DNA of 64,000 nucleotides from Pseudevernia furfuracea (taxonomy: Eukaryota; Ascomycota; Lecanoromycetes; Lecanorales; Parmeliaceae), in assembly GCA_022315425.1 (NCBI GenBank), contig JAIUPT010000039.1:1116001-1180000 (forward strand), given 5' to 3'. The notes below the pieces were generated by a model, which ran no database searches, was not told the origin of the DNA, and worked only from the letters and a program-made list of their open reading frames with translations. Position numbers and translations under genes: made by a program. Positions 55,040 to 64,000 of this stretch are shown piece by piece. The stretch's first letter is position 1. Each line of letters starts with the position of its first letter.

Positions 55040-55824
55040 ATTCCAACACGGAACCTATCAACATCAACACACCACCAGCCGAAAGACCTCCCAAGGTGGA
55101 GAAGCCAAAGAAGCCCCCCCCCCGACCACCTTGCAAGAATCATTTCTGCCCCGCAATCATCAGCTTCATCTCTGGCGGTCATGTCATCGCTTTGGGGGCA
55201 AAACCGACCGATAATACAAAGATGAGAACGTCAAAGTCAACTTCACCACCAAGCACCGTGGCACAGATCTCCCTTATCATTGGTTTTCGACTCAAGCTCA
55301 AAGCGTGACCCCGAGGGCCAAGCACTTGTACAAGGACGCCAACTTCCAGCACGTTCTTTTTCAAGTACCATCACGGCGACTTCGGTTGCGAACATCACAA
55401 AGCAAACAAGAAAGACAGAAAGATGGTTCTCAGCGTTATGCTGGCCGACCCGGCGACTAAAGAAGTGGTCGACAATGACGAGCTCTATGTTGTCAAGCTT
55501 TTTCGCCAGAACAATCGCCGCGGAGTGGAAGTCACCGGACACGGTTCTTCATTTGTTGGTGCTGATGACGGAGTTCATGATACCTACCATCAGCTCTCCT
55601 CCATCGAGTCCTGCAACGTGGTCACCATGTGGCTTTTCGAATACGAGAACCTTGCCTTCCGCATCAACCGGGCCTTGGAAAACAAGAAGGAGACCGATGA
55701 TCCACTGCGCCCTTATTACCACACCTCCGAAAAAACCGGAAGAGTTCAACCTCAGGTCCAATGGAACCACTTCTGCTGGTGGATTGGGCGAGGGTGGTTG
55801 GGCGTCTGCTGCCACGACTGTTGA
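55040..55824 (+). pseudogene. Orphan protein gene, broken or with unresolved splicing
   Basis: Protein-like sequence runs through three plus-strand frames. Block 1 begins after a CACTAG acceptor at about 55040 (SNTEPININ, KPKKPPPRPPCKNHF, SFISGGHVIALGAKPTDN). One frame change near 55215 leads to block 2 (YKDENVKVNFTTKHRGTDLP, KHLYKDANFQHV). Another near 55350 leads to block 3 (FFKYHHGDFGCEHHK, MVLSVMLADPATKEVVDNDE, VKLFRQNNRRGVEVTGHGSS, LFEYENLAFRINRALENKKE) ending at the stop at 55824. Neither change coincides with a plausible intron (no room for GT...AG), so frameshifts are more likely. An intact sub-frame from ATG 55423 would encode 133 residues. The family is not recognised. Confidence 0.5.
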
Positions 55825-56187
55825 GATTCCAGAGGGTTGGTAGAGGAGCGGAGGCTTAGTGGTAGTGAAGATTGTGTCCTTGTCCTGCTGAAAGATGGAG
55901 GATCGTCATGCTTCGGTGGTGGAATAGATTGTGCCTATTATTAATCGTCTTCCTTAAGGCTTGAGGGCGATAACTTTTGAATATAGTAGAAACAAGTTCA
56001 AACTTTATGATGATTCTCAAAGCGTCAGTCAGAAAGCGCAAAAGGCGAGTTCTATAATTTTGCGAAATCATGAAGCAATCAATCATATAGATTATTAAGA
56101 GCCGAGTGAAACAAAGTGTATACATACATACATACGTATGACTTTTCACCATACATAAAAGAAATTTTTGATGATGACAAAAGGAAG
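55825..56187. other. Intergenic, nothing recognised
   Basis: About 360 bp of AT-rich sequence downstream of the U6 gene's terminator. Contains a short TACA microsatellite (56118-56136). Confidence 0.5.
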
Positions 56188-56196
56188 AAAAAAAAA
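56188..56196 (-). terminator. Pol III terminator (T9) of U6
   Basis: Nine consecutive T residues on the minus strand directly follow AAGCTACCAA, the 3' end of the U6 RNA. This is a standard RNA polymerase III stop. Confidence 0.85.
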
Positions 56197-56295
56197 TTGG
56201 TAGCTTCTCTTTGATTGAGCGTGTCATCCTTAGTGCAGGGGCCATGCTAATCTTCTCTGTATCGTTTCAAATTGACCAAATGTGCCGAAGCACAC
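56192..56295 (-). ncRNA. U6: U6 spliceosomal snRNA
   Basis: Read on the minus strand, the gene starts GTGTGCTTCGGCACATTTGG (5' stem-loop). It continues with AATTTGAAACGATACAGAGA, holding the invariant ACAGAGA box that pairs with the 5' splice site, then AGATTAGCATGGCCCCTGC (the AGC triad and U4-pairing region), then AAGGATGACACGC (internal stem-loop) and a U-rich end after AAGCTACCAA. About 104 nt, matching fungal U6. It is uninterrupted, although some fungi carry an intron in U6. U6 forms the catalytic core of the spliceosome, fitting the intron-rich genes around it. Exact 5' and 3' ends are uncertain by a few bases. Confidence 0.96.
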
Positions 56296-56310
56296 TTAAC
56301 CTCCGCTATT

Positions 56311-56320
56311 TGCATATATA
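56311..56320 (-). promoter_or_regulatory. TATA box of the U6 gene
   Basis: TATATATGCA on the minus strand lies about 16-25 bp upstream of the RNA's 5' end, the expected place for the TATA element of a Pol III U6 promoter. Confidence 0.75.
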
Positions 56321-56852
56321 ACGTATTTGTGCAGTTCGCTGGCCACACCGAGAACTTATGTGAGCTTATTTGGAAAAAACTACTGCTCTATTATCCTCTT
56401 CTTTTATCCAGATTGTTAGAGGTGCTAACTAAAAATGTGTTTGCTTTTTTGCGCAGATTATTGTTTTCGGGTTTGGTCCTCGCTCGAACCAAGAAACCGA
56501 GGGCTTGGCGAAATCTTGGCGATTTTCGTGGACTGGCGAGACTGGTCATATTCACTATTGGAAATTGGCATCGTGCCATGCATGCAACTTCACCGTTTGC
56601 GCTGGCGAGGTAAGTAAGTTGCGTGGCACGATGAGAACGGAGTCTTAACGTCAGCCCGGGCAATGCCTACTTGAGTCTACGATGAACGGGAGCGAATCGG
56701 ACGGGTCATCGATATGCTTACAATGCTTACTTACATCGAACGATTCTATCATCTATCGGGCATCCTGCCAATCGCAGCGCTTCAAGTGCTACGTCAGGAA
56801 AAGGAGCCGGACCAAGTCTGAATTGCCCCTGCTCCACACTCACTTGCCACAT
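56321..56852. other. Intergenic, nothing recognised
   Basis: About 530 bp between the U6 promoter and the 3' end of the MFS transporter gene. Only short frames. Confidence 0.5.
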
Positions 56853-58628
56853 TCACTCGTGATAACGAAAGTCATCATCCTCCTCCTCCTCCTCGTCTTC
56901 CAGCGCAAAGTCATCCTCGTCAACAGGCCGCATGTCTATATCATAGCTCCGTCGCTGTTGCTGCTCGTAGGCTTTGACCATACTCTCGCCCTCGTTCCCC
57001 TGTCGCATCTCTTCATGTCCCCCTGCTCCATTCGCCAATGTGGCTGCTCCGTTGGCGACTGCGAAAGCGCCGTCGCCGGCTTTATGTACTAGCCAGCCAG
57101 GATTTGCGGCAAACCATTGATCGATCTGCTCGAGGCTCTTTCCGGCTGTCTCCACGACGAGGTAGTAGATGATGGGCACGAAGCAAGCATTCAGAACCGC
57201 GTATAGCAAATACAGCCCCCAGTGCAGGTAGTGAATGCCGATAGGCGTGGTCTGGACGACAACGTAATTGAACAACCAGTCGCAAGCCGTAGCCAGCGCG
57301 GCTCCTTTCGTGCGCATGCTCAGCGAGTTGATTTCCGCTGGGTAAAGCCAGGGCACGGCGATCCAGCCGAAGCCGAACGCAAGGAAGTAGAAGGTGATGA
57401 AAACAGTTGCTACGATGCCCGGGATGTGATGACCGTTGTCGTGGCTGATCTCGGTGCTGATGGCGATGCCGAGGAATGAGATGGCCATGGCCGCAGCCAT
57501 GAACATTAGCAGAGGACGCCGACCTAGACGTTCGATGAAGAAGAGCGAGCCTGCGGTGGCGAGCATGAAAAGTACGGCGATACCGGTAGAGAGGACATGG
57601 GAGGCGAGTTCGGGGAGCCCGACGCTTTTGTGGAGAACGAGGGGAAGATAGTAGCAGAGGACGTTGATTCCGGTGAGCTGTTGGCTGTAGAGGTTCAGCC
57701 CAATCTTCTAGAGGGAAAATGTGAGCGATTAGGTTTCTTACCAAACTTGAAGTAGCATTCCCAATAAGAGTCTTCGGGTCGCTGGTCCACCTCTGAAGAT
57801 CTGGGACCAAGATGCTTGAACGGCCATTTCTTGGCGGACGGAATCCCGAATTCCTTTGAAATCCCCCTCCACATCATGCTCGCTAAGACTGGCAAGGACA
57901 GTCTTTGCTTCAGCATCTCTCCCTCTCGCCAGCAGCCAGCGGGGAGATTCTGGTAGAATAGGTACAAGTGTCAGGATGATGACGACGAAAATAAGCTGAA
58001 TCCCCAACGGAAAGCGCCACTGCGCTTCTGTCGTAGCCCTACTGAAGGCAAGGGTAAAAATGTTAGAAATCACAAAGCCGCCTACATTGACAACCATCTC
58101 CTTGACCACGGCTTTGCCCTTGGCGTCCTGATGAGATGTCTCAACATGCCACACCGGCGCTGTCGCAGTGTTGCCTCCATTTCCTATTCCGGCTATAAAC
58201 CTCCCCCACAGCAAATGAGTCATGGAATGCGCGCCGGTCTGCAGCATGATTCCACTCGTCATGATGATTGTGAATACAATAAGCATGCGTTTCCTCCCCA
58301 GCCATTCTCCGACCACAAGCGTCAGCAGGGCACCGGCAAAACATCCCAGGTCATACACGCTCGTCACAAAGCCGGTCAACGAAGGTGATGGATGATGGAA
58401 GTATTCCTGGAACTCCTGACCAACGATGATGCCACCGAAGACGCCCTGCTCGTAGCCGAAAAGACACATGACAGTGCCCGCGGCGACGGAGACGAGAGAG
58501 TGGAGTCGAGGAGCGGTGAGGCCATATTTCGGTCGAGGCTTCGCTCGGGAATCTCTTGTGGAATCAGCAGCATCAAATGAATGTAAGCGACGCGTTTCCT
58601 CCTCGTCGTCGATCGGTCGGTAGGACAT
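56853..58628 (-). CDS. MFS sugar-porter family transporter (572 aa)
   Basis: Exons are 57742-58628 and 56853-57684. The 57-bp intron (GTAAGA...CTACAG, CTGAAC branch) is phase 2, and the join reads GMLLQVCQQLTGINVLCYYL, the sugar-porter signature in helix 7. An earlier AG in the same intron would break the frame. Twelve membrane segments are visible. Family signatures include FGYEQGVFGGIIVGQEF in helix 1, GEWLGRKRML in loop 2-3, GRFIAGIGNGGNTATAPVW, PESPRWLLARGRDAEA at the central loop, ERLGRRPLLMF and WLYPAEINSLSMRTKGAAL. The tail is long and acidic (EDEEEEEDDD). Such carriers import hexoses, disaccharides or related compounds by proton symport; the substrate is not readable. It lies 2.6 kb from the squalene-hopene cyclase, transcribed in the same direction. 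Confidence 0.93.
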
Positions 58629-61217
58629 GATTGATGACCTTACGACCTTACGGAGATTGGCGATAAGGAGATGTGTCTCAACGCGCGGCTTTCTCTCATG
58701 GCAGGAAAGTGGAGAGGTCGACGAAGGATAGGTATAATTCGACTTGAAGTGTGATAATACCTAAGGTAGCTCTCATGTATTGGATGGATGGAAAGTAGAC
58801 TAAGAGGATGGCATCGGTTTGATACACATACTCTAGTTACTTGGCTGATAATGCTCAGGGGAAAGACGAAAATAGAATAGTAATCCTTGGCACGGGAGCT
58901 AGGAGCGGAAGTGGCATCGTCGATCTAGCTATTTAGAGCCTAGCGTCAAGCGATCTTGATGGCGCCCCCCACGCCCAAACACATAGCATCAACTCAACAT
59001 TGCTAAGATGCTGATGCGAGTGGAATCTGCGACAACTCGCTTCTGAACCGGATAGGCAGCTAGATCAAGGGATGTCTATCCTTACTACTATACAGGCATA
59101 GCAAACAAAAGCAGGCTACGTACTCAAAGCTAGAGAATTGTACAATTCCTTGGCTGCGTAAGAGTAAGCAGCAATGACCATAGCATGTTGCTGTGGGACG
59201 TCTTCTCCCCCGGTAAATCTACCAGCCACACAAGTCTACGCCGGCATCATCCGCGCCGGGTGCGATGTCCGCCTGAGAACGTTGAGATCAAGCTCGTGTG
59301 ACCTTGTCGACTTATTCGGAAGCCAAGATCTTTGGACTACGGTTTCGATGCCTTTTCAGGGCATCTTGAATGCGAAGGTGGCGATACTTGAAGCGTGCAG
59401 AATTGTCAGACTGGCGGTGCGCGGGTAGGGGGGGCAGGCGGCGGTGGGCTTCGATCGCTCTTGTCGAATGAGTGTACGGCGCCTATGTCCACGTCTTTCT
59501 GCATTGATTCTGAAGTAAGCCGTCGATCAGTACTGGTCTCATAAGGAAAGATGCGTTCACTTATTATAGCCTTGCCACCCAACCATCGTGCCAAGAGTTG
59601 ACTTGACAAGCGATTCTGTGACGGCCCGTATTGGGAAATGATCCTCAAGTTGTTGCACTATTTAGGATTTTGGAGGCTTCTCGCCTCAATATGCTGCAGT
59701 ACAAGGGTATGGCAGCCTGCATAGCCAATCATTTCCTTCTGCCTCTCGTTTTCTGCTCGCAAAAGTTGTTTGAGCGAATGGTGTTATGAGAAGGATGAGA
59801 CACAGGATGCCATCATTGCGAGCGTGGAAGTCGAAAACGGGCTGTGATGGATTTCCAACGGGCGTACATGCTGTGCGTACTGGCCAGCATCTCTGGTGAC
59901 ATCCTCGATGACATTGCCGAGTCGACTGCATATGCGATCTCAGCTTCCGGAGATTCGAATCTTGGCAGAGATCTTGCGTTCGGCACTCGTCTGAAACCGA
60001 TCAGCCCCTTCTCGACTTTTGGACCAGGCGGGAGATGTGATGGCATCGTATCGTATCGTGTTCCTTGGGTGTGCCCGTCAACCTTTGAGTCGTTGCGACA
60101 CAGTACAAAGACGCCGTTGATGAAGCTCAAAGATGACGTTGTCAAAACCACTCGAACATGTTCAGGTGAGACGGTTGAGCGTGGGGGTGGATTTTCCATG
60201 GCAGCCGAGAAAGATGTGGCTTTAGTAGAGGCGCTGGAGGGAGAGTGTGACTGACAATCCGGAGTAGACTATGGAGAGGCGGTGGTGGTGGTGGCTGAGG
60301 TATTGGCACTGCGTGAGGTCAGAAAAGGATGTTTTGCTGCTTGATGGATAGGTGGGTGGAGTTCTACTAAGCGGATTTGGAATTAGCCGAGGTAGTGCAG
60401 ACTTCACAACCACCCATCTATCAGGGATGATATATTGTTCTTCATGCTGTGTTATCGGGACCCGGGGATGCTCTGCAGGGTCTCAGGACTGGTGCTGACC
60501 GAGATCTCGAGAAACCGTGAAAGTTGCTGTCGGCTTCTAGTTTTTTGAGGAATGGCAAAGAGATATCGGGAAAAGTTCCAGTGGACTTACTAAAGGGGAA
60601 TGCGTAGGATGTGATTGATAGAAGGGGGGCTGTCTTTGACGGGGCTCAAACCTGGGAGCGGACTATCACACACGAGAGAGAGAGTTATGGCTGAAACATC
60701 AAGCAGACAGTGAGACAGATAATCATGGTGCGGCCTAAGCTCAGCACTGCAAACTCCCGACGGAAAGCAATTCCTGCGTGTCATTGGGCAGAAGAAGCAT
60801 CGTTCAAGGCTTGATGATGTTGGCAGCGTAGCAAAACCAAGTCCTCGGAGTCGGATAATTAGGAATTCGGGCTTGTTGCGCCGGGTGAAATGCGTACTAC
60901 GTGAAAGGACTCGATGATGCGGAGGGTATCTGAAGAGACTATGCGGCTTTACCGGTCACCTCGTTGGGATCATTGTTTCATGGTGAAGGATCGAAGGGTA
61001 CTTCAACATGAGTGGGTTTTCAACATTGTGCATGTTTTCGTTAATTTGTGATCTTTATCTCGCAATACCGTCTCAACGTAATCAAGGATAGGATCTCCCC
61101 GACATGCATTTTTCGATGTTCAAACCACTTTCCAGCAGCAATCTGAACTCGATCCATCTCACAACGCCATTCGTCAATGATCATACACTCCCTTGCTCTC
61201 TTTCGTACAAGACCTAG
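58629..61217. other. 2.6-kb intergenic, no supported gene
   Basis: Overlapping antisense frames of about 130 codons occupy 59813-60254 on both strands. The minus one (ATG 60199, MENPPPRSTVSPEHV) has a good start context but no recognised motif, so neither is called. A short GA microsatellite lies at 60671-60683. Otherwise nothing is recognised. Confidence 0.4.
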
Positions 61218-63248
61218 CTACTTCTCCAGTTTCTGCAGGTACCGCCCCAGCGCCATCATGGGGAAGTAGTGGGGATAATACGAATAGCCTAGGTAGAAGT
61301 GGTTCGGGAAGCCAGTGCCGGTGTATTCCGTCTCTGGCCACGTTGCTCCACTCCCTCTCTTCTCCGTCTGCGACGCTAGCAAGTACGCGATGCTTTGTCT
61401 CACAGCCTCGTCATCTGGTGGCAGGTAGGCGAGCAAGGCCATAGCGCCCCACGCCGTCTGCGATGCGGTGGATTTCCCGTGCCCAGCCAGTGTTGGGTCC
61501 TTGTAGGTATCCAAGACTTCGCCGAAGCCGCCGTCGGTATTCTGGACCAATTTGAGCCACTTGATTGCCGATTGTATGAGAAGCCGGACTTCGGGGTTGC
61601 TGTCGATATAGTACACCAGGCCGCAGACCGCGTTGCTCGTTCCGTAGATGTAGTTCGAACCCCAACGTCCATACCAAGCTCCGTTTCGCTCCTGGGTAGA
61701 GGCAAGGTATTTGACGCCGCGGTTACATGCCAGATCAACTCTCTTCAAGAGCTCTTCGGGGACTTTAACCTTGCTAGAGACGTTGCGTAAGAGGCCGAAG
61801 GCTTCTAAGATTCGACCAGTCACATCGGCAGTTGATGGGTCGAGGAGGGAATCCATGTCGGAGAAAGGGATCTTGTTAAGAAAGAGCTTGTTGTTTTCGT
61901 AATCGAAGGCTGCCCATCCTCCGTCTTTGTTCTGCATACCGAGAGCCCACCCGACGGCTTTCATCACGTGATTGGATGAGGCAGAGGTGGGGTCCTGCTT
62001 GAGGAAGGCGAGGATGGCAGCAGCGGTGTCATCGACGTCGGGGTACCAAGTGTTGTGGTATTCGAAGCTGAAGCCGCCAGGGCCGATATTGGGCCGGTAA
62101 ATTCTCCAGTCCCCTTCTGGTCCGAGCAGTTGATGTCTTTTGATCCAGTGAGCTGCTTTAACAAGACGTGCGTCATTGCCGGAAAGGCCAGCGTCACAGA
62201 GCCCGATGCTCATGAGGACCGTATCCCACACTGGTGACACGCAAGCCTGGACACGCTTTCCGCCCTCTTTGTCTTGCCATGCAAAGCGTTCTACTGCTTC
62301 TATACCGCGAGCAATGCAGCTATCGGTCATGTTGAAACCTTCCAACCTCAAAGCGAGAAGCCCAACATGCATGGGAGGGAAGATCCCAGCCCAGTCTCCT
62401 GCCACTTCTTGGTGCTCCAGGATCCATTTCACGCATTGACGTCGTGCGTAGCCACGTAAAGGGTAATAGCGTAGGCCACCCAGCTGATAGATGACCTTGT
62501 CAATGATCGTAAATATAAGCGCAATTTTGTCGGTCTTCAATGTATCCAAAATGGGCTCCGTATATGGTACCAATTTGTCCGTTGAATTGCACCATAGCTC
62601 GTCCAGAAAGTTATTTTCCACGGATTGGCCGTTGGGCAGCTCGTAGACAGGTTGATGGTGGCTGAGGACGAGGAGAGGAACGACGGTGCTACGAGCCCAT
62701 GAGGAGAGGCTGTAGAGATTGATGAGGGCCCAAGAGGGCATGAGGATCAGCTCGGCTGTTAGCTCCGGCACTGCTTTCCATGGAAAGAGACCGAACATTG
62801 CGAGATAAATGCGCGTGAAGATGCGAACTTTGGCAACTCCGCCGAACGATTTCGCAAAAGAGCACGCCAGTTGCATCTCTGGTGATTTGGTGGAGATACC
62901 GAGGATCTTTAGAGCAAGGTAAGCTTCCGTAGTGGTAGAGACATCGCCAGGATAGCCAGGTGCGATGCCCCATGATCCGTCAGGGTTTTGATCTGACAGA
63001 AGCCATTGGCAGAGTGCTTCGCGGTCGCGCTTGAGGGACTTCTCGAGACCAAGAGCTTGGTATAACATGACGTATTCTGCGGTGATTGTTGCGTTGGTTT
63101 TAAGCTCGCCGTACCAGTGACCGTCATCGTGGACATCTTCCCAAGCGTAGTTGATTGCGAGCTTGAGAGCATTAGAGGTCTGTTCAAAGGGGTTGCTGCC
63201 GCTATCACTGGACCGCTTGGTGAGAGGATTGAGTGTGTGAAGTGCCAT
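61218..63248 (-). CDS. Squalene-hopene cyclase (bacterial-type triterpene cyclase, 676 aa)
   Basis: One uninterrupted frame from ATG 63248. It is a class II terpene cyclase with the alpha/alpha-barrel QW repeats (QNPDGSWG at 87-94, QNKDGGWA, QERNGAWYG, QNTDGGFGE, QTAWGAM). The catalytic acid motif is DVDDTA at 404-409, the bacterial DxDDTA form that protonates squalene, rather than the DCTAE of sterol-making oxidosqualene cyclases. The length matches bacterial squalene-hopene cyclases. The enzyme would cyclise squalene without oxygen to hopene/hopanol-like or other pentacyclic triterpenes at endoplasmic or vesicular membranes. Fungal members are known (for example in Schizosaccharomyces japonicus and aspergilli) and are usually explained by transfer from bacteria; the absence of introns here fits that. 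It is divergent from a P450 gene. Confidence 0.95.
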   Translation of the reverse strand: MALHTLNPLTKRSSDSGSNPFEQTSNALKLAINYAWEDVHDDGHWYGELKTNATITAEYVMLYQALGLEKSLKRDREALCQWLLSDQNPDGSWGIAPGYPGDVSTTTEAYLALKILGISTKSPEMQLACSFAKSFGGVAKVRIFTRIYLAMFGLFPWKAVPELTAELILMPSWALINLYSLSSWARSTVVPLLVLSHHQPVYELPNGQSVENNFLDELWCNSTDKLVPYTEPILDTLKTDKIALIFTIIDKVIYQLGGLRYYPLRGYARRQCVKWILEHQEVAGDWAGIFPPMHVGLLALRLEGFNMTDSCIARGIEAVERFAWQDKEGGKRVQACVSPVWDTVLMSIGLCDAGLSGNDARLVKAAHWIKRHQLLGPEGDWRIYRPNIGPGGFSFEYHNTWYPDVDDTAAAILAFLKQDPTSASSNHVMKAVGWALGMQNKDGGWAAFDYENNKLFLNKIPFSDMDSLLDPSTADVTGRILEAFGLLRNVSSKVKVPEELLKRVDLACNRGVKYLASTQERNGAWYGRWGSNYIYGTSNAVCGLVYYIDSNPEVRLLIQSAIKWLKLVQNTDGGFGEVLDTYKDPTLAGHGKSTASQTAWGAMALLAYLPPDDEAVRQSIAYLLASQTEKRGSGATWPETEYTGTGFPNHFYLGYSYYPHYFPMMALGRYLQKLEK

Positions 63249-63690
63249 GATCTGAGTTTGATGCTGCCAGTGTTTTCGAAAAGATCATTGCCTCTTCAAT
63301 TGACCGATGCTATATAGGAAGTAGACACCTTGTTGACGTGTCAGCGGTTTGGGTAACGTCTTGGCGTTACGCGGTGTTACCACGACCCCTGACCGGAAAG
63401 TGTCATGACGTGGATCTAATGCTTGTAAGAATGTGTGGTAATGTTGTCGAATGTTGTCAAAAGTCCGGCAGTGTGTTGTGATCCTTACAGGTTCACTGCC
63501 CAATCGGCCTTTGAAATTCGCGCTAAGACAAGGCTTCACTCTTGCTAGCCGATAGTATAATTGTTGTTAACCCGGCTTTGCAAATTCCCTTGATCCTAAC
63601 ATCCTAACCAATTAAAGTTCCAACCTTCATAATCAATCCGTTTGCCTTACTTAACATCAAAGAACATACTCGGGGTAGGTTCGGTTCATC
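63249..63690. promoter_or_regulatory. Shared divergent promoter of squalene-hopene cyclase and P450
   Basis: 442 bp between the start codons of two divergently transcribed genes, enough for one shared control region. Several CGGCC/CCGG-type words occur (for example TCGGCC at 63503, CCGGCTT at 63571), but no defined factor site can be assigned. Confidence 0.55.
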
Positions 63691-64000
63691 ATGGAGATCC
63701 TTGCCAACCTCGCCATCATCCTGTTTTCCGTGATCACTGTGATGTGCATAGTCCACTCAAAATTTGTGATGAGCAAAGTGCCGCAGTCGGTGCCGTGGGC
63801 TGGACGACGCATTGAGCGTTTGTCCAAGACAAGAGCTTGCATTCGTGAGTTCACAGCCGGGCTGCGTACCCTCAGGATCGGCTACAATCAAGTCTGTGAA
63901 TCTTTTCTGTTAACCCTGGCGTTACTAATTGTCTCTGTCTGCAGTTCAGTAGAGAGGGCCTACCTTGTGTGATCCCAGATCCGGGATTTCGCCCAATTGT
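63691..64000 (+). CDS. Cytochrome P450, N-terminal part (runs off window)
   Basis: The ATG at 63691 (context CATCATGGAG) opens MEILANLAIILFSVITVMCI, a single N-terminal membrane anchor typical of microsomal P450s. It is followed by VPWAGRRIERLSK and RIGYNQ. A 53-bp intron (63892-63944; GTCTGT donor, CTAAT branch, CTGCAG acceptor) joins in phase 0 to FSREGLPCVIPDPGFRPI, the G-Y-x-x-F/Y-s..G.P..iP pattern preceding the first beta sheet of fungal P450s. Heme-binding and oxygen-binding motifs lie beyond the window, so the subfamily cannot be named. The donor is non-standard but gives the only sensible join. Its head-to-head position with a triterpene cyclase suggests oxidation of that product, which is inference. 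Confidence 0.75.

Noticed and set aside
57082..57810. 242-codon minus-strand frame inside the MFS gene
   Set aside because: Arg/His/Pro-rich out-of-frame shadow of the transporter's GC-rich second exon.
59813..60254. Two overlapping antisense frames of ~130 codons
   Set aside because: Neither has motifs or splice context, and they exclude each other; the minus frame has the better start context but not enough support.

Overview
The window is nuclear DNA from a filamentous ascomycete (Pezizomycotina). Genes are interrupted by short introns (about 46-115 bp) with GTRNGT-type donors and CTRAY-like branch points. Gene families, a U6 snRNA with a Pol III TATA box, a fungal NACHT-ankyrin (NLR-like) protein and a VARP-like Rab GEF all fit this. 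A Leotiomycete is plausible, but nothing seen here fixes the class. Exon structures below were worked out by reading splice sites and phases by hand; every reconstructed CDS closes in frame unless stated.

Layout. 1-25 kb: loosely packed genes (two small orphans, a secreted PAF-acetylhydrolase-like enzyme, a repeat-rich cell-surface glycoprotein, a 1338-aa orphan with an acidic tract, an NLR-like NACHT-ankyrin protein and a DEDDh nuclease whose motifs lie in permuted order). Between them are long gene-poor stretches with a foldback MITE in two copies, a decayed 41-bp minisatellite and a ~90-bp tandem duplication. 25-42 kb: an accessory, decaying segment. It holds an arginase-family pseudogene interrupted by a 388-bp hAT-type element with a perfect 8-bp target duplication, two related secreted proteins, an amino-acid/choline-type permease, a secreted NucA/NucB-type nuclease, and several broken genes (a methyltransferase with multiple frameshifts, two ORFs with in-frame stops, one with a homopolymer frameshift). 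43-54.2 kb: a compact conserved block (VRL1-like VPS9-ankyrin-PX-BAR protein, TIM44 divergent from mitochondrial uS11, a DeSI-type PPPDE peptidase divergent from the GTPase OLA1). 55-64 kb: a broken orphan, the U6 snRNA gene, an MFS sugar transporter, then an intronless bacterial-type squalene-hopene cyclase divergent from a cytochrome P450 that runs off the window end.

How genes work together. TIM44 and uS11m share a 233-bp divergent promoter and both serve mitochondrial biogenesis. The squalene-hopene cyclase and P450 share a 442-bp divergent promoter and look like the start of a triterpenoid/hopanoid pathway, with the MFS transporter 2.6 kb away as a possible but unproven partner. The secreted proteins (PAF-AH-like, repeat glycoprotein, two cysteine-containing small proteins, NucA/NucB nuclease) suggest a host- or litter-associated lifestyle. 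The most rewarding spots are the hAT/arginase junction, the permuted nuclease and the cyclase-P450 pair.
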